A program made the position numbers and the translations under genes. Below, one piece after another: positions 1 through 9,423 of a DNA stretch of 64,000 nucleotides (position 1 is its first letter; each line of letters opens with the position of its first letter). This DNA comes from Duncaniella dubosii (GTDB lineage: Bacteria > Bacteroidota > Bacteroidia > Bacteroidales > Muribaculaceae): contig NZ_CP039396.1 in assembly GCF_004803915.1 (NCBI RefSeq), forward strand, positions 2,976,001 through 3,040,000, written 5' to 3'. Under the pieces are notes generated by a model that saw nothing but the letters and a program-made list of their open reading frames with translations, was not told the DNA's origin and did no database searches.

Positions 1-1
1 G

Positions 2-1570
2 ATTCTTGGAATGAATGCTACTCGTCTTTACTCGCTGAAGTATTCTTCACCTGGTAATGTTTTGTCAATCGGTCGTGTTCAGACTCCAACTCTTGCCCTC
101 ATAGTTCAACGGCATTTTGAAATAGAAAATTTTAAGCCGGAGGATTACTGGGAATTGAAAACTCTTTATCGTGGAGCGCTGTTCAACGCTACTTCTGGTC
201 GCTTCAAATCTCCTGAAGAGGCCGAAGCCGCACTCGAAGCGATAAAGTCTTATCCAATGGTCATAAAGGATGTGCAGAAAAAGAAGGGTAGGGAGGCTCC
301 TCCTCGTCTTTTCGACCTAACATCCATGCAGGTGGAATGTAACAAAAAATGGGGATGGACTGCAGATGAAACTCTAAGGCTCATACAGTCTTTATATGAA
401 AAAAAAGTGACGACCTATCCACGTGTCGATACTACGTATCTTTCTGAAGATATCTATCCTAAGGTGCCGGGTATACTTCGGAATATGACTCCTTATGCAA
501 CCTTGACATCTTCGATACTCGCTGATAAGTTGCCGAAAAGCAAGAAAGTATTTGATAACACTAAGGTGACTGATCACCATGCCATTATACCTACCGGTCA
601 GTCTCCGTCTGTGCTTGTTGGCAACGAACGGCAGCTCTATCATCTTATTGCGCTGCGGTTTATTGCTGCATTCTATCCCGATTGTAAATTCCTAAGCACA
701 ACAGTACTTGGCGAGGTAGATAAGACCGGCTTTAAGGCAACAGGTAAAGTGATTGAAGATGCTGGTTGGCGTATTGTATATGATAATACACAGTCGAATG
801 ATGATACCAAGGATGACGAAAATTCTGACGATCGTATTCTACCAGACTTTACGATAGGAGAGAGCGGCCCACATGAACCGTCATTACAGAAACGCACCAC
901 TCAGCCTCCCAAATATTATACTGAAGGAACGTTGTTGCGTGCGATGGAATCAGCCGGTAAGACCGTGGAGGATGAGGAACTTCGGGAAGCTATGAAAGAA
1001 AACGGCATCGGACGTCCGTCGACACGAGCTGCTATTATCGAGACGCTATTCAAACGTAAATACATTTATAGGAATCGAAAGTCCATCATGGCTTCTCAGG
1101 CTGGAATTGACTTGATTTCGACCATAAACGAGGATCTTTTGAAAAGTGCGAAACTTACAGGTCTCTGGGAAAATAAGCTGCGTCGAATAGAAAGAGGCGA
1201 TTATTCGGCCTCGGACTTCATTCAAGAACTTAAAATATTGATTAATGAAATTGTAATCAATGTTTTAAGCGATAATTCAAAATCAAAAATTATCGTAGAT
1301 AATACCTCAAGAGGTTCAGACAAAAGTGGTGGCGATGATAGCGATTTAAAAGAAGGCAACTCAGTAAAACCTACCAAGCCAAGAGCGCCTCGCACGACTA
1401 AATTCGAACAAGTAGAGTGTCCCATCTGTGGAAAGGGGCATATATTGAAAGGTAAGACAGCCTTTGGATGTAGCCGTTTTAGAGAAGGATGTTCTTTACG
1501 CCTTAGTTTTATAGACTATCCGGAATCTCTAACGCCAGCCAAGCTGAAAAAAATATTGAAAAAGAAATAA
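2..1570 (+). CDS. topB: DNA topoisomerase III (type IA), 5'-truncated by window edge
   Basis: This is the C-terminal part of a type IA topoisomerase, which passes single DNA strands through a transient phosphotyrosine-linked nick. The reading frame is open from base 2 (I-L-G before the first Met at 11), so the N-terminal Toprim part lies outside the window. Family motifs counted from that Met: SIGRVQTPTL (19-28), the active-site block VTTYPRVDTTYL with the catalytic Tyr near 136, and TDHHAIIPT near 186. A C-terminal zinc-ribbon-like module (CPICGKGH then C-x7-C) lies near residue 470. An acidic, Ser/Asp-rich linker precedes the zinc ribbon. A weak terminator-like hairpin follows the stop. Topoisomerase III is preferred over topoisomerase I because of the single C-terminal zinc module; a plasmid or ICE-type TopB paralogue cannot be excluded. 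Confidence 0.9.
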   Translation: MLGMNATRLYSLKYSSPGNVLSIGRVQTPTLALIVQRHFEIENFKPEDYWELKTLYRGALFNATSGRFKSPEEAEAALEAIKSYPMVIKDVQKKKGREAPPRLFDLTSMQVECNKKWGWTADETLRLIQSLYEKKVTTYPRVDTTYLSEDIYPKVPGILRNMTPYATLTSSILADKLPKSKKVFDNTKVTDHHAIIPTGQSPSVLVGNERQLYHLIALRFIAAFYPDCKFLSTTVLGEVDKTGFKATGKVIEDAGWRIVYDNTQSNDDTKDDENSDDRILPDFTIGESGPHEPSLQKRTTQPPKYYTEGTLLRAMESAGKTVEDEELREAMKENGIGRPSTRAAIIETLFKRKYIYRNRKSIMASQAGIDLISTINEDLLKSAKLTGLWENKLRRIERGDYSASDFIQELKILINEIVINVLSDNSKSKIIVDNTSRGSDKSGGDDSDLKEGNSVKPTKPRAPRTTKFEQVECPICGKGHILKGKTAFGCSRFREGCSLRLSFIDYPESLTPAKLKKILKKK

Positions 1571-1579
1571 GATGCTTTG

Positions 1580-1605
1580 ACGGACGGCGTGCTTACGTCG
1601 TCCGT
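1580..1605 (+). terminator. Hairpin after topB
   Basis: A ten-base stem (ACGGACGGCG pairing with CGTCGTCCGT, one G-T wobble) with a six-base loop begins 10 bases after the topB stop. There is no clear T-tract, so this is a weak intrinsic terminator candidate. Confidence 0.45.
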
Positions 1606-2258
1606 TGCCGATTTATCGAAAATCGTTCTGCGTATATAGCCCCAATAATAAATTCTGGTTTCATTTCCTGTAATAACAACGAAATAGGGCATCTTTCAGA
1701 AAAAGCCAAACATGCTATTTAACATAATCGCGATTATGAGACAAATAATCTCTATGAATTGTCAGAGGTTTTATTTATTGATATTATAAGTCCGACATTA
1801 TTATTAATCATTTTTTACTTAATATTCCCATGATTGTTTCTTGTAGTAGTTAAAACAGCTAATCATTTAGCCAATAAGCGTTAAGCTTATTGTGCATATC
1901 AATGTTTATGTCTAATTTTGCATCACAAAATAAGCACATGATTTCGTATATGTTCTAAATATTATGATTATACACAAAGAAAAGTTCCAACCCTTAAGCT
2001 AAAAGAAGAATATAAGATTATGAACCTATCATATCACTAAAAACATATCTTATCCTTTTCTGAATTAATTATTTACCGCTAATTTTCCTATTTCCTATCA
2101 ATTTAAGCAGTTATCACTCTGTAATGGATAAACTATATCCGAGACAGAATGAGTTTGAGAAAACGAATACCGATAATTAGAATTGATGATTATAATTTCG
2201 GACGTCACACTACGAGATGTAGCGGGCGTCCTTTTTATTTGGTTAATAGAATATGGCA
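1606..2258. other. AT-rich intergenic stretch, possible small-RNA locus
   Basis: About 650 bases with no credible coding region. A -7-like box TAATTTTG lies at about 1914-1921. A hairpin with arms GGACG/CGTCC followed by TTTTTATTT lies at about 2202-2240. Together they could bound a transcript of roughly 300 nt. A short open frame at 2183-2368 runs across the terminator-like hairpin and the inverted repeat, and is not convincing as a gene. Confidence 0.35.
2202..2240 (+). terminator. Intrinsic terminator-like hairpin with T-tract
   Basis: GGACG pairs with CGTCC, an inner CTAC pairs with GTAG around a GAGAT loop, and TTTTTATTT follows directly. No coding gene ends just upstream on this strand, so it may end a non-coding transcript. 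Confidence 0.5.
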
Positions 2259-2314
2259 TTTATAAATTTGATAATCACACCATTATAAGTACGCGTGATT
2301 ATCAAATTTATAAA
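2259..2314 (-). terminator. Perfect 20-bp inverted repeat behind rlmD
   Basis: Arms at 2259-2278 and 2295-2314 are exact 20-bp reverse complements separated by 16 bases. On the minus strand the hairpin starts 8 bases after the rlmD stop, so a transcription-terminator role is likely although the stem is AT-rich. Confidence 0.55.
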
Positions 2315-2322
2315 CGAGACTA

Positions 2323-3731
2323 TCATCTAAGTGTTAATGCCACTACATTCTCGACATGTTGGGTATGAGGGAACATATCGACAGGCTGTACAGCCTCAAT
2401 ATCATATTTTTCATGAAGGAGAGCAAGATCCCGAGCTTGAGTCGCAGGATTACAGCTCACATACACAATGCGTTTAGGGGCAGCATCAAGAATCACTTTA
2501 ACGACATCATCGTGCATACCTGCTCTTGGGGATCAACTATCATTACATCCGGACGCCCATGCTGAGAGATGAAATCAGAAGTCAGAACATTCTTCATGTC
2601 ACCGGCATAAAATTCAGTATTTTCCAGTTTGTTGACCGAGGCATTGACTTTTGCATCCTCGATTGCTTCAGGAACATATTCAATTCCTATGACATGGCTG
2701 ACATTTGGAGCGATGAAACAAGCGATGGTCCCTGTGCCTGTATACAAGTCATAGACCAGTTCATTACCAGTCAGTTTTGCAAAATCTCGCGCAACGCTGT
2801 AAAGTCGATATGCCTGTCGTGAATTTGTCTGGTAAAATGACTTTGGTCCGATTCTGAATTTAAGGCCCTCCATCTCTTCTTCGATATATTCGCGTCCTTT
2901 GAACAGCAATATTTCCTGATCGGCTATCGTATCATTAACCTTGGTGTTTATAACATATAGGAGCGATGTGATTTCCGGAAAGTTCTCAGCCACAGCAGTG
3001 AGCAACTCCCCTATCTTATCACTGTCATCCTCGCCAAATACCATGACCGCCATGACCTCTTCGGTAGAAGAGATACGTATCATAAGTGTACGCAAAAAGC
3101 CGTGCTGTTCCCGCAGATCATAGAAACTGTAATTATGTTCCATTCCGAATTTCTTAATGAACACGCGCAACCGGTTTCCAAGATCCTCTTGAAGATGACA
3201 ACGGTTTATATCGAGAACTTTGTCAAAAGCTCCTGAAATATGAAATCCGGCAGCTCTTCGTTCCGGGAAATCCGCACCCGAACGAAGCTGGTCAAATGTC
3301 AGCCATTTCTTGTTTGAGAAAGTGTACTCCATTTTGTTTCTATATTCCCAGATGTTCTCAGAACCAAGAATCGGAGTAAGTTCGGGAAATGGAATTTTGG
3401 CGATACGCTGCAAAGCATCCTCTACCTGTTTCTGCTTACATTTAAGCTGAAATTCGTAAGGAAGATGCTGCCAGCGACATCCACCGCATAGAGTGAAATG
3501 TTCACATCGAGGCTCTACACGTATCGGTGACGGCTTCGAAAGATTTTCTATATGACCTTCGGCATAGCTGCGTTTCTTTCGGTCTATTTTTATATCCGCA
3601 ATGTCGCCCGGAGCTCCAAACGGAATAAAAACGACCATCTCGTCGACGCGGGCAATTGAATTACCCTCGGCGGCCACATCAAGTATTTCAACATCGCTCA
3701 AAAGCGGTAGTTCTTTCTTTTTTCTTGCCAT
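2323..3731 (-). CDS. rlmD: 23S rRNA (uracil-C5)-methyltransferase RlmD/TrmA family, frameshifted in this sequence
   Basis: SAM-dependent m5U methyltransferase of 23S rRNA. An N-terminal TRAM-like region (about 10-65) is followed by an iron-sulfur cysteine cluster C76-x5-C82-x2-C85 with a fourth Cys in INRCHLQ. The SAM-binding [10 protein letters not shown] block comes later. The frame breaks at a run of four C (plus-strand GGGG 2528-2531), where the family motif DPPRAGM would need five. The 3' part (2323-2517) carries the catalytic-cysteine segment [13 protein letters not shown] in the next frame. Restoring one base gives a continuous protein of about 470 residues, normal for the family. An assembly indel is more likely than a real mutation. 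The upstream side is bordered by an IS element 36 bases before the ATG, which may have displaced the native promoter. Confidence 0.9.
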
Positions 3732-3767
3732 ATTGCACTCACTTTATAAGTTTGTGACTTGTTTTTT

Positions 3768-5138
3768 ACAATGATTCGGTAAAATTTGAGGTTGTTCAGC
3801 CTAGGCTAAGCCGCTAACTGAGCCAACCGATGATTTATTTTCTGAATTATTTTGAGATGCGGAGATTTTCCGCAAGTCGAAATAATTGTTGAGGCGAGAT
3901 AAGATTCAAACATAAGCCGTTTGAACTGTGCTAACGAAAGATCCGGATAATCTTTCCTTATGACCTCCTTGCAGACATTGAGTGCAGTGAAGGAAAGATT
4001 GAATGCGAAGTCAAGCCGGTCTTTGTCGCGTGTCTGTTGCGACTGGAGTCCTGTAAACTGTTTGGCATCGCGTATGCCGAACTCAATCTGAAAGCGGGTG
4101 CGGTAGAAACCGATGATCTTTTCAGACCTCATATTGGTGTCTGTAGAGAAGTAAAGAAGAGGCTCTGCGTTTTCAACCGGACAGACCACGATACGGATGT
4201 CGCGTTTCAATGCCCTCGAATGTACGACCGCCGTGTGACATCGGTTTTTGTTTCCTTTGGAATCCTCATATATGAATGAGGTGAACACGGACATATCAAG
4301 ATTGGAGAAATCCACTTTCTCTCCATACTTTTTCTTTCTGCCGCGTCTTCGCGGGGCGGAGGAATCCGGTATGGCCAGATACCTCAGATATGAGTTGGCA
4401 CGTAATCTCCCGACAAATCGAAATCCCATGCCAATCACTTCATTTACAAACTCATATTTGGAGAAAAAGGCATCGGCAACCAGAATATCCGTCAGTGAGA
4501 GCAGCTCTGTCGCCTTTGACCTGACAAGTGCCACATACCAGTCAAGCATTGACATTTGTTTCTCAGATTCAAGAGTCCTGAAGTTCGGTGACTGGACAGC
4601 ACCGAGCATCACGCATGTATGTTTACTCAGACTTATTGCCCCGATCGCCATTATCTCCAGACCGCGTTTGACACGTTGTGCCACCCCTGACCAGAAACGG
4701 CCTATGCCATACGTCAGTCTGCCTGCTTTTGAAATGAACGACGGATCGATTGCCACTGCCATGTCATCGGCCGGCCCAAAACAATCCTGCGCCATACCTA
4801 TGTTGACTTTCATCCAGTCTACGGATGTCTTGAAATTGGAGGCAAAGGTCTTGGCTGTACGACCGCCATAGCGCGACAGCCGGGTAAAATTGACTTTGCC
4901 CGGAATCAACGCTACAGTGCGTATTGTTAAAATCAGCCAGTTGAGGAACCTTTTGCTCATCTTGGTTGTAGTATTTTCAAATACCGACTTACACCGAAAG
5001 GTGAAGTCTTTGAGAATCGCCAATACGTTCATGGTATAAGTGTTTTATAATGAACGCTTTGGCGATTCATTTGTATTTGACAATTCGACATATTAACTTA
5101 AGTTTCAACTACTTCGGTAATTTTTACCGAATCATTGT
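3768..5138 (-). mobile_element. IS4-type insertion sequence (about 1.37 kb)
   Basis: A single transposase gene is bounded by near-identical terminal inverted repeats: ACAATGATTCGGTAAAA at 3768-3784 and its reverse complement at 5122-5138 (one mismatch near the inner end). I could not identify a convincing target duplication. The right end contains an additional internal palindrome (CGGTAATTTTTACCG). The element lies between rlmD and the CPBP protease gene. Confidence 0.75.
3806..5032 (-). CDS. IS4-family DDE transposase
   Basis: A 408-residue transposase catalysing cut-and-paste DNA transfer. The catalytic triad is visible: D96 (AIDPSF), D187 (VADAFF) and E317. E317 is within the IS4 signature Y-x2-R-x3-E-x6-K (Y310, R313, E317, K324). 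The first ~80 residues are basic and helical, as expected for end binding. The start is an ATG at 5032. The frame is intact, so the element may be active. It lies antisense to nothing and is the only gene of the element. Confidence 0.88.
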   Translation of the reverse strand: MNVLAILKDFTFRCKSVFENTTTKMSKRFLNWLILTIRTVALIPGKVNFTRLSRYGGRTAKTFASNFKTSVDWMKVNIGMAQDCFGPADDMAVAIDPSFISKAGRLTYGIGRFWSGVAQRVKRGLEIMAIGAISLSKHTCVMLGAVQSPNFRTLESEKQMSMLDWYVALVRSKATELLSLTDILVADAFFSKYEFVNEVIGMGFRFVGRLRANSYLRYLAIPDSSAPRRRGRKKKYGEKVDFSNLDMSVFTSFIYEDSKGNKNRCHTAVVHSRALKRDIRIVVCPVENAEPLLYFSTDTNMRSEKIIGFYRTRFQIEFGIRDAKQFTGLQSQQTRDKDRLDFAFNLSFTALNVCKEVIRKDYPDLSLAQFKRLMFESYLASTIISTCGKSPHLKIIQKINHRLAQLAA

Positions 5139-5163
5139 TTTAGGAATTTAAATAAAAAAGTTT

Positions 5164-5196
5164 CGTCGGCAATGACCGAAAGGTCATTAACCGACG
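5164..5196 (-). terminator. Strong hairpin between IS and CPBP protease gene
   Basis: CGTCGG/CCGACG and AATGACC/GGTCATT arms enclose a GAAA loop. Read on the minus strand the hairpin is followed by AAACTTTTTTA, so it likely terminates the trmN6-CPBP transcript. Confidence 0.65.
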
Positions 5197-5302
5197 AGGT
5201 TTTATGTATTTTCTCAGTAAGTTAGGTTAAGATGTCATTTCTCATATAATTTATGACAAAATTATATATTATTTCGATATTAATCAATTTTGCAGTATGG
5301 TT

Positions 5303-6232
5303 TTAATCATTATTAACTATATTGTTTTTCGCGTCATCTTTTGAAACCATCGAATATCGGAAGAGACATTTTAGGAGGAATGCTGTGAGGATTATTGATG
5401 TGATTACCTGCATCGGAGAATCCCCCCCAAGATGGTTTATTGTCTCGCTCTCTGGAATACCGGTTAAATTTTTATACCATAAAGTGAAAACTACAAGCGA
5501 ATTATTAAATACATGGAGTATTATCGGTAGCCATAAAGACTTAGACCAATAGAACAGATAGCCGAAATATGCTCCCAAAATCAGGCGTGGAAAGAATCCA
5601 AAAAACTGGAGATGAAAAGCACTGAATACAATAGCGGTTATCCAGATCGCACCATGTGGATTAATCTTGCAGCTAAACAAGATGCGTTGGAGCGCTCCGC
5701 GAAAAAACAACTCCTCGCTGAAACCTGCAAGTACACCGACTATCAATATATTTACAATGAGGGAACCTATGCCCTGATTACCAAGTAGTATGGATACCGA
5801 TGACTGAGCCTGTTCTTCAGCCTCTCGCATCCAGCGCTCCAATTCAGAAAATATTGATGGGAGAGTCATATTTTCGTTAAGTACGACAAGCGCATTCATT
5901 GCCGGTATTGACATCAACATGGCGGCAATAGCAAGGATTATTTGCATTAGAGTAAACCGCCTCTCTATTCCTAAAAATCGAGCCGGATATTGGCTTATCA
6001 GCAAAGCCGAGACGATAGCGGGAAGAATGAATATTATGCAATCCTGCAAAATGGTTGATATGCGCAACGACTGGGCACTGACTCCATTACGCATTATCAG
6101 ACCGATTATAACCGAACCGAAAATAGAGAACAGACATAATGCAACTATCAGCACTATGATACGCTGTCCGGGCAAAAAACGCAGGTTAATAAATTCAGGT
6201 TGTATATTCGAATCAGATTTACTATTATTCAT
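5303..6232 (-). CDS. CPBP-family intramembrane metalloprotease (CAAX protease-like)
   Basis: A 309-residue polytopic membrane protein with about eight hydrophobic segments. The CPBP/Abi motifs are present: EELFFR (E173, E174, R178), a second-motif His (H207 in FSAFHLQ) and HVFNN (H240, N244). Family members cleave substrates within the membrane or act as immunity or maturation proteases; the substrate here is unknown. The ATG at 6232 is 2 bases past the trmN6 stop, so the two are probably co-transcribed and translationally coupled. A strong hairpin follows downstream. Confidence 0.85.
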   Translation of the reverse strand: MNNSKSDSNIQPEFINLRFLPGQRIIVLIVALCLFSIFGSVIIGLIMRNGVSAQSLRISTILQDCIIFILPAIVSALLISQYPARFLGIERRFTLMQIILAIAAMLMSIPAMNALVVLNENMTLPSIFSELERWMREAEEQAQSSVSILLGNQGIGSLIVNILIVGVLAGFSEELFFRGALQRILFSCKINPHGAIWITAIVFSAFHLQFFGFFPRLILGAYFGYLFYWSKSLWLPIILHVFNNSLVVFTLWYKNLTGIPESETINHLGGDSPMQVITSIILTAFLLKCLFRYSMVSKDDAKNNIVNND

Positions 6233-6234
6233 CG

Positions 6235-6954
6235 TTATTTATCAAGATAAAAATCAGTTGTTAAGGATAGATATTGTGAGGTGAGATTATTGTCCATATC
6301 ACGGATGAAAAGTTCTTCACATACAATGCGTGCACATCCCGGGCATTCAAGACCAACCTGCCACAACGTGCGTATTGGTTCTTTCTCTTTTCGTGAAAAA
6401 ACTCTGCATCGTCTGCGTGGACTCAGCCTTTTTAGTGCCAACATAAATTCGATTTCGTCATCGCGTGATGCTGGTGCGATGAAAGCAAGGGAATCATTCA
6501 CTGACTTGAAGTGTGATGCCGCGATATCAATCAGCTCCCCGATTCCGAAATCCACTCCGTGTCTTGCCAAAGCTCTTGAAGAATCTGGCGATTTGAGTTT
6601 TTCGTTAAAAAAGGGAGGATTCGAAATTATAAGCATTGGATGGGAACATTGTGGAAAAAACTTCGTGATGTCAGCCTCCATGACCTCTACACTATTTTCC
6701 CACGGAGAATTAGCGATATTGTCCATCGCATCCAGACAAGCGTCATGATTAATATCCACCGCTATGATTTTAGTATTGTCATGGCTGCGTTGTGCTACCA
6801 TAAGAGATATGACACCAGATCCACATCCGGCATCGACAATCGCTGAAATTCCGTCAAGACAAGTCCACGCACCAAGTAAGACTGCATCTGTCCCGATTTT
6901 CATAGCACATCTGCCGTCTTCCACGCTGAATTGTTTGAACTTAAAAATTCCCAT
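6235..6954 (-). CDS. trmN6: tRNA1(Val) (adenine-N6)-methyltransferase TrmN6 family
   Basis: A 239-residue Rossmann-fold N6-adenine methyltransferase related to YfiC/TrmN6, which modifies A37 of tRNA1(Val) in E. coli. The SAM-binding loop is DAGCGSG (41-47) and the catalytic (D/N)PPY/F-type motif is NPPFF (112-116). The N-terminus FKFKQFSVEDGRCAMKIGTD matches the family's typical opening. It heads a two-gene unit with the CPBP protease. Exact tRNA target is inferred from family membership. Confidence 0.85.
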   Translation of the reverse strand: MGIFKFKQFSVEDGRCAMKIGTDAVLLGAWTCLDGISAIVDAGCGSGVISLMVAQRSHDNTKIIAVDINHDACLDAMDNIANSPWENSVEVMEADITKFFPQCSHPMLIISNPPFFNEKLKSPDSSRALARHGVDFGIGELIDIAASHFKSVNDSLAFIAPASRDDEIEFMLALKRLSPRRRCRVFSRKEKEPIRTLWQVGLECPGCARIVCEELFIRDMDNNLTSQYLSLTTDFYLDK

Positions 6955-7021
6955 AATACACCTGTCCTCTATTAAAACTTAGATTTGATTTTTGGTTATT
7001 CCTGAGGGAAAATCGAGAACT

Positions 7022-8014
7022 TTAATATTCAAATCCCACATTATCTATATAGAGAGTCAGTCCTTCTGTACCGACATACGGATCTCCGTTGCCTGCTGAG
7101 AACATTACTATGGCATGTGTCGGAACTGCATTTGCATCATCCCATCCTTCTTCTACGACAGGGACCATTTTTCCTTTGGAATTTCGGGCATAGTAACAAT
7201 TGCTGCTACTGCGCAATTTTAAATACGGTGCTACAGCTCCATGAGCACTCAAATCTCCATATATGATATTCACCTTATGGCCATTGGTCCATTGGGCTGA
7301 TTTTGAGAATAATTCTCCACCTGTACCGACACGTTTTGCATGCAGATTACCCTTTTCATCTTCCCAGCGACGCTGTAGATAGACAAATACCACAGCCTGA
7401 TCACGTCCCGGTAGCTTTTTCTTTGAACCGAATCCTGTAGACTTGATTCGATAGTCGACGTCTGGCATATCAACCTTATAATCAAAGACAAGCGCGTTCG
7501 GACGTTTTTTGAACGGAACACCCATCTCCATCTTTGAATATGGATTTTTTGTTGAGGTCACAGGCTCAAGCATTTCACCGAGAAACATTGATCCGGCGAC
7601 CATAACATCCATGTTTATGAGCCCCAAAACCTTTACTGTTTCAATTTGTGTACACAGTTTAGCGCACTTGTTTCCGGCCGAACGTTCTGCCGAATAAACT
7701 GCATTGGAGGTTTTTACGACTCCTGACACTTTTGCATATACATTGCTTGTGGCCCAAGGAGATCCTCCAAGATTACGGTAAGGGTTGTTGCCATTGAGTG
7801 TACAAGTAGGCCCGACCTCGTAGAGAGTCTTCTCTTTACCTCCTATTACCGCTGATTCTTTTAAGTTACGTGTCACCCAATTGGAAAAATCGCCATATTT
7901 GATTCGGTCGATATTCTGACCATTTGCCGACATTAGTCCTGCTATGACAAGAGTTCCGGATAATACGTTTGATTTTAGGCTCATAAGACAAATAGATTTA
8001 AGTGTGAGATTCAT
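7022..8014 (-). CDS. Secreted PCMD-type (putative carbohydrate metabolism domain) protein
   Basis: A 330-residue exported protein. The N-terminus has a basic start and a hydrophobic stretch ending near MSANGQN, resembling a signal peptide. The remainder is beta-rich. The C-terminal TLYIDNVGFEY ending, with an AIVMFSAGNGDPYVG block before it, resembles PCMD/jelly-roll proteins common in Bacteroidales surface systems. Its ATG overlaps the radA stop by 4 bases (ATGA), implying coupled translation, an unusual partner for a DNA-repair gene. Biochemical function is unknown, and the PCMD call rests on overall resemblance. Confidence 0.65.
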   Translation of the reverse strand: MNLTLKSICLMSLKSNVLSGTLVIAGLMSANGQNIDRIKYGDFSNWVTRNLKESAVIGGKEKTLYEVGPTCTLNGNNPYRNLGGSPWATSNVYAKVSGVVKTSNAVYSAERSAGNKCAKLCTQIETVKVLGLINMDVMVAGSMFLGEMLEPVTSTKNPYSKMEMGVPFKKRPNALVFDYKVDMPDVDYRIKSTGFGSKKKLPGRDQAVVFVYLQRRWEDEKGNLHAKRVGTGGELFSKSAQWTNGHKVNIIYGDLSAHGAVAPYLKLRSSSNCYYARNSKGKMVPVVEEGWDDANAVPTHAIVMFSAGNGDPYVGTEGLTLYIDNVGFEY

Positions 8015-9381
8015 ACAAATAGAGTCCGGAATGCTTCTTCAACCTTTGCCACTTCTATGATTTTTATATTCAGCCCGGACAAATCGATTCCTTTGAGGTT
8101 ATGACGTGGTATGATTATAGTTTCCATGCCGAGCTTCTCAGCCTCACGTATACGCTGTTCAATTCGCGTGACAGGTCTGACTTCTCCCGAAAGTCCGACT
8201 TCACCGGCCATACATATTCGTTTGGGTATTGTTATGTCGACATTCGACGAAAGTATTGCGCATATAACCGCAAGATCAAGGGCCGGGTCATTGACTTTTA
8301 GCCCTCCGGCAATGTTGAGAAACACATCCTTTGCTGCCAGCTTAAATCCTACACGTTTTTCAAGAACTGCAAGTAGCATATTCATACGCTTCGAGTCAAA
8401 TCCGGTGACAGACCGCTGGGGTGTTCCGTAGGCGGCTGTGCTGACCAACGCCTGTACCTCGATGAGAAAAGCTCTTATGCCTTCCATTGTGACACCTATG
8501 GAGATTCCGGAAAGATCATCGTTGCTCATTGAAAGGAACATTTCGGAAGGATTGGACACTTCTCGAAGCCCCCGCTGACACATTTCATATATGCCAAGCT
8601 CAGCTGTAGAACCGAAACGGTTTTTAATGGACCGAAGTATACGATATATGCCCTGTCGGTCTCCTTCGAACTGGAGGACAACATCGACGATGTGCTCCAA
8701 TACCTTCGGGCCTGCGATGCTGCCTTCTTTTGTTATATGACCGATAAGCATCACCGGGACAGCCGTCTCTTTGGCATATTTCAGCAATTGAGCCGCGCAT
8801 TCCCGAACCTGTGAGACACTTCCCGCGACAGATTCAATATCGTCGGAAGCTATGGTCTGGATAGAGTCAATGATTATAAGTCCCGGATTCACTTCTTCGA
8901 TGTGGTCACGGATATTCTGTAAAGAAGTCTCACATACAATGTACACATTGTCATTAGGCCGCCCGATACGGTCAGCCCTCATTTTAAGCTGACGGGCACT
9001 TTCCTCTCCTGACACATAGAGTATCCGACGTGAGCGAATCGACAATATGTTTTGCAACACAAGGGTTGATTTTCCAATACCCGGTTCTCCTCCAAGCAAC
9101 ACAAGACTGCCCGCAACGAGTCCTCCGCCGAGCACTCGGTTGAGTTCGGCAGACGGCATTTTTATACGTGGTTCTTCGTCGAGCTCTATTTCATGTATAA
9201 GCTGTGGACGAGTCCTTCGCGAACCGTGTGATACAGGGGTCAACGTTTTGGATTTTTTTTCACTCACGATTTTCTCCTCTACCATCGTGTTCCATTCGCC
9301 ACAGGCCGGACAGCGGCCTTGCCATTTTGGCGCCTGTGCCCCACAGCTTGAGCAAAACCATGCAGTCTTTACATTTTTCAT
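8011..9381 (-). CDS. radA: DNA repair protein RadA (Sms)
   Basis: A 456-residue RecA-like ATPase that promotes branch migration in recombination. It has an N-terminal zinc finger (C10, C13, C24, C27), the Walker A motif GGEPGIGKST (97-106) and the RadA-specific KNRFG motif near residue 250. A C-terminal Lon-protease-like domain follows (GFKLAAKDVFLNIAGG region). Length and order are standard. The stop overlaps the start of the downstream secreted protein. The SpoU methyltransferase gene ends 42 bases upstream, so an operon is plausible. Confidence 0.95.
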   Translation of the reverse strand: MKNVKTAWFCSSCGAQAPKWQGRCPACGEWNTMVEEKIVSEKKSKTLTPVSHGSRRTRPQLIHEIELDEEPRIKMPSAELNRVLGGGLVAGSLVLLGGEPGIGKSTLVLQNILSIRSRRILYVSGEESARQLKMRADRIGRPNDNVYIVCETSLQNIRDHIEEVNPGLIIIDSIQTIASDDIESVAGSVSQVRECAAQLLKYAKETAVPVMLIGHITKEGSIAGPKVLEHIVDVVLQFEGDRQGIYRILRSIKNRFGSTAELGIYEMCQRGLREVSNPSEMFLSMSNDDLSGISIGVTMEGIRAFLIEVQALVSTAAYGTPQRSVTGFDSKRMNMLLAVLEKRVGFKLAAKDVFLNIAGGLKVNDPALDLAVICAILSSNVDITIPKRICMAGEVGLSGEVRPVTRIEQRIREAEKLGMETIIIPRHNLKGIDLSGLNIKIIEVAKVEEAFRTLFV

Positions 9382-9423
9382 CTTTGTGTAAGCTTACATA
9401 TTTGTTAGACATTTGGTTGATCA

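Noticed and set aside
2183..2368. Short open frame (61 aa) in the rlmD 3' flank
   Set aside because: It runs across a terminator-like hairpin and a perfect inverted repeat, and into the opposite strand of rlmD; no protein-like composition.
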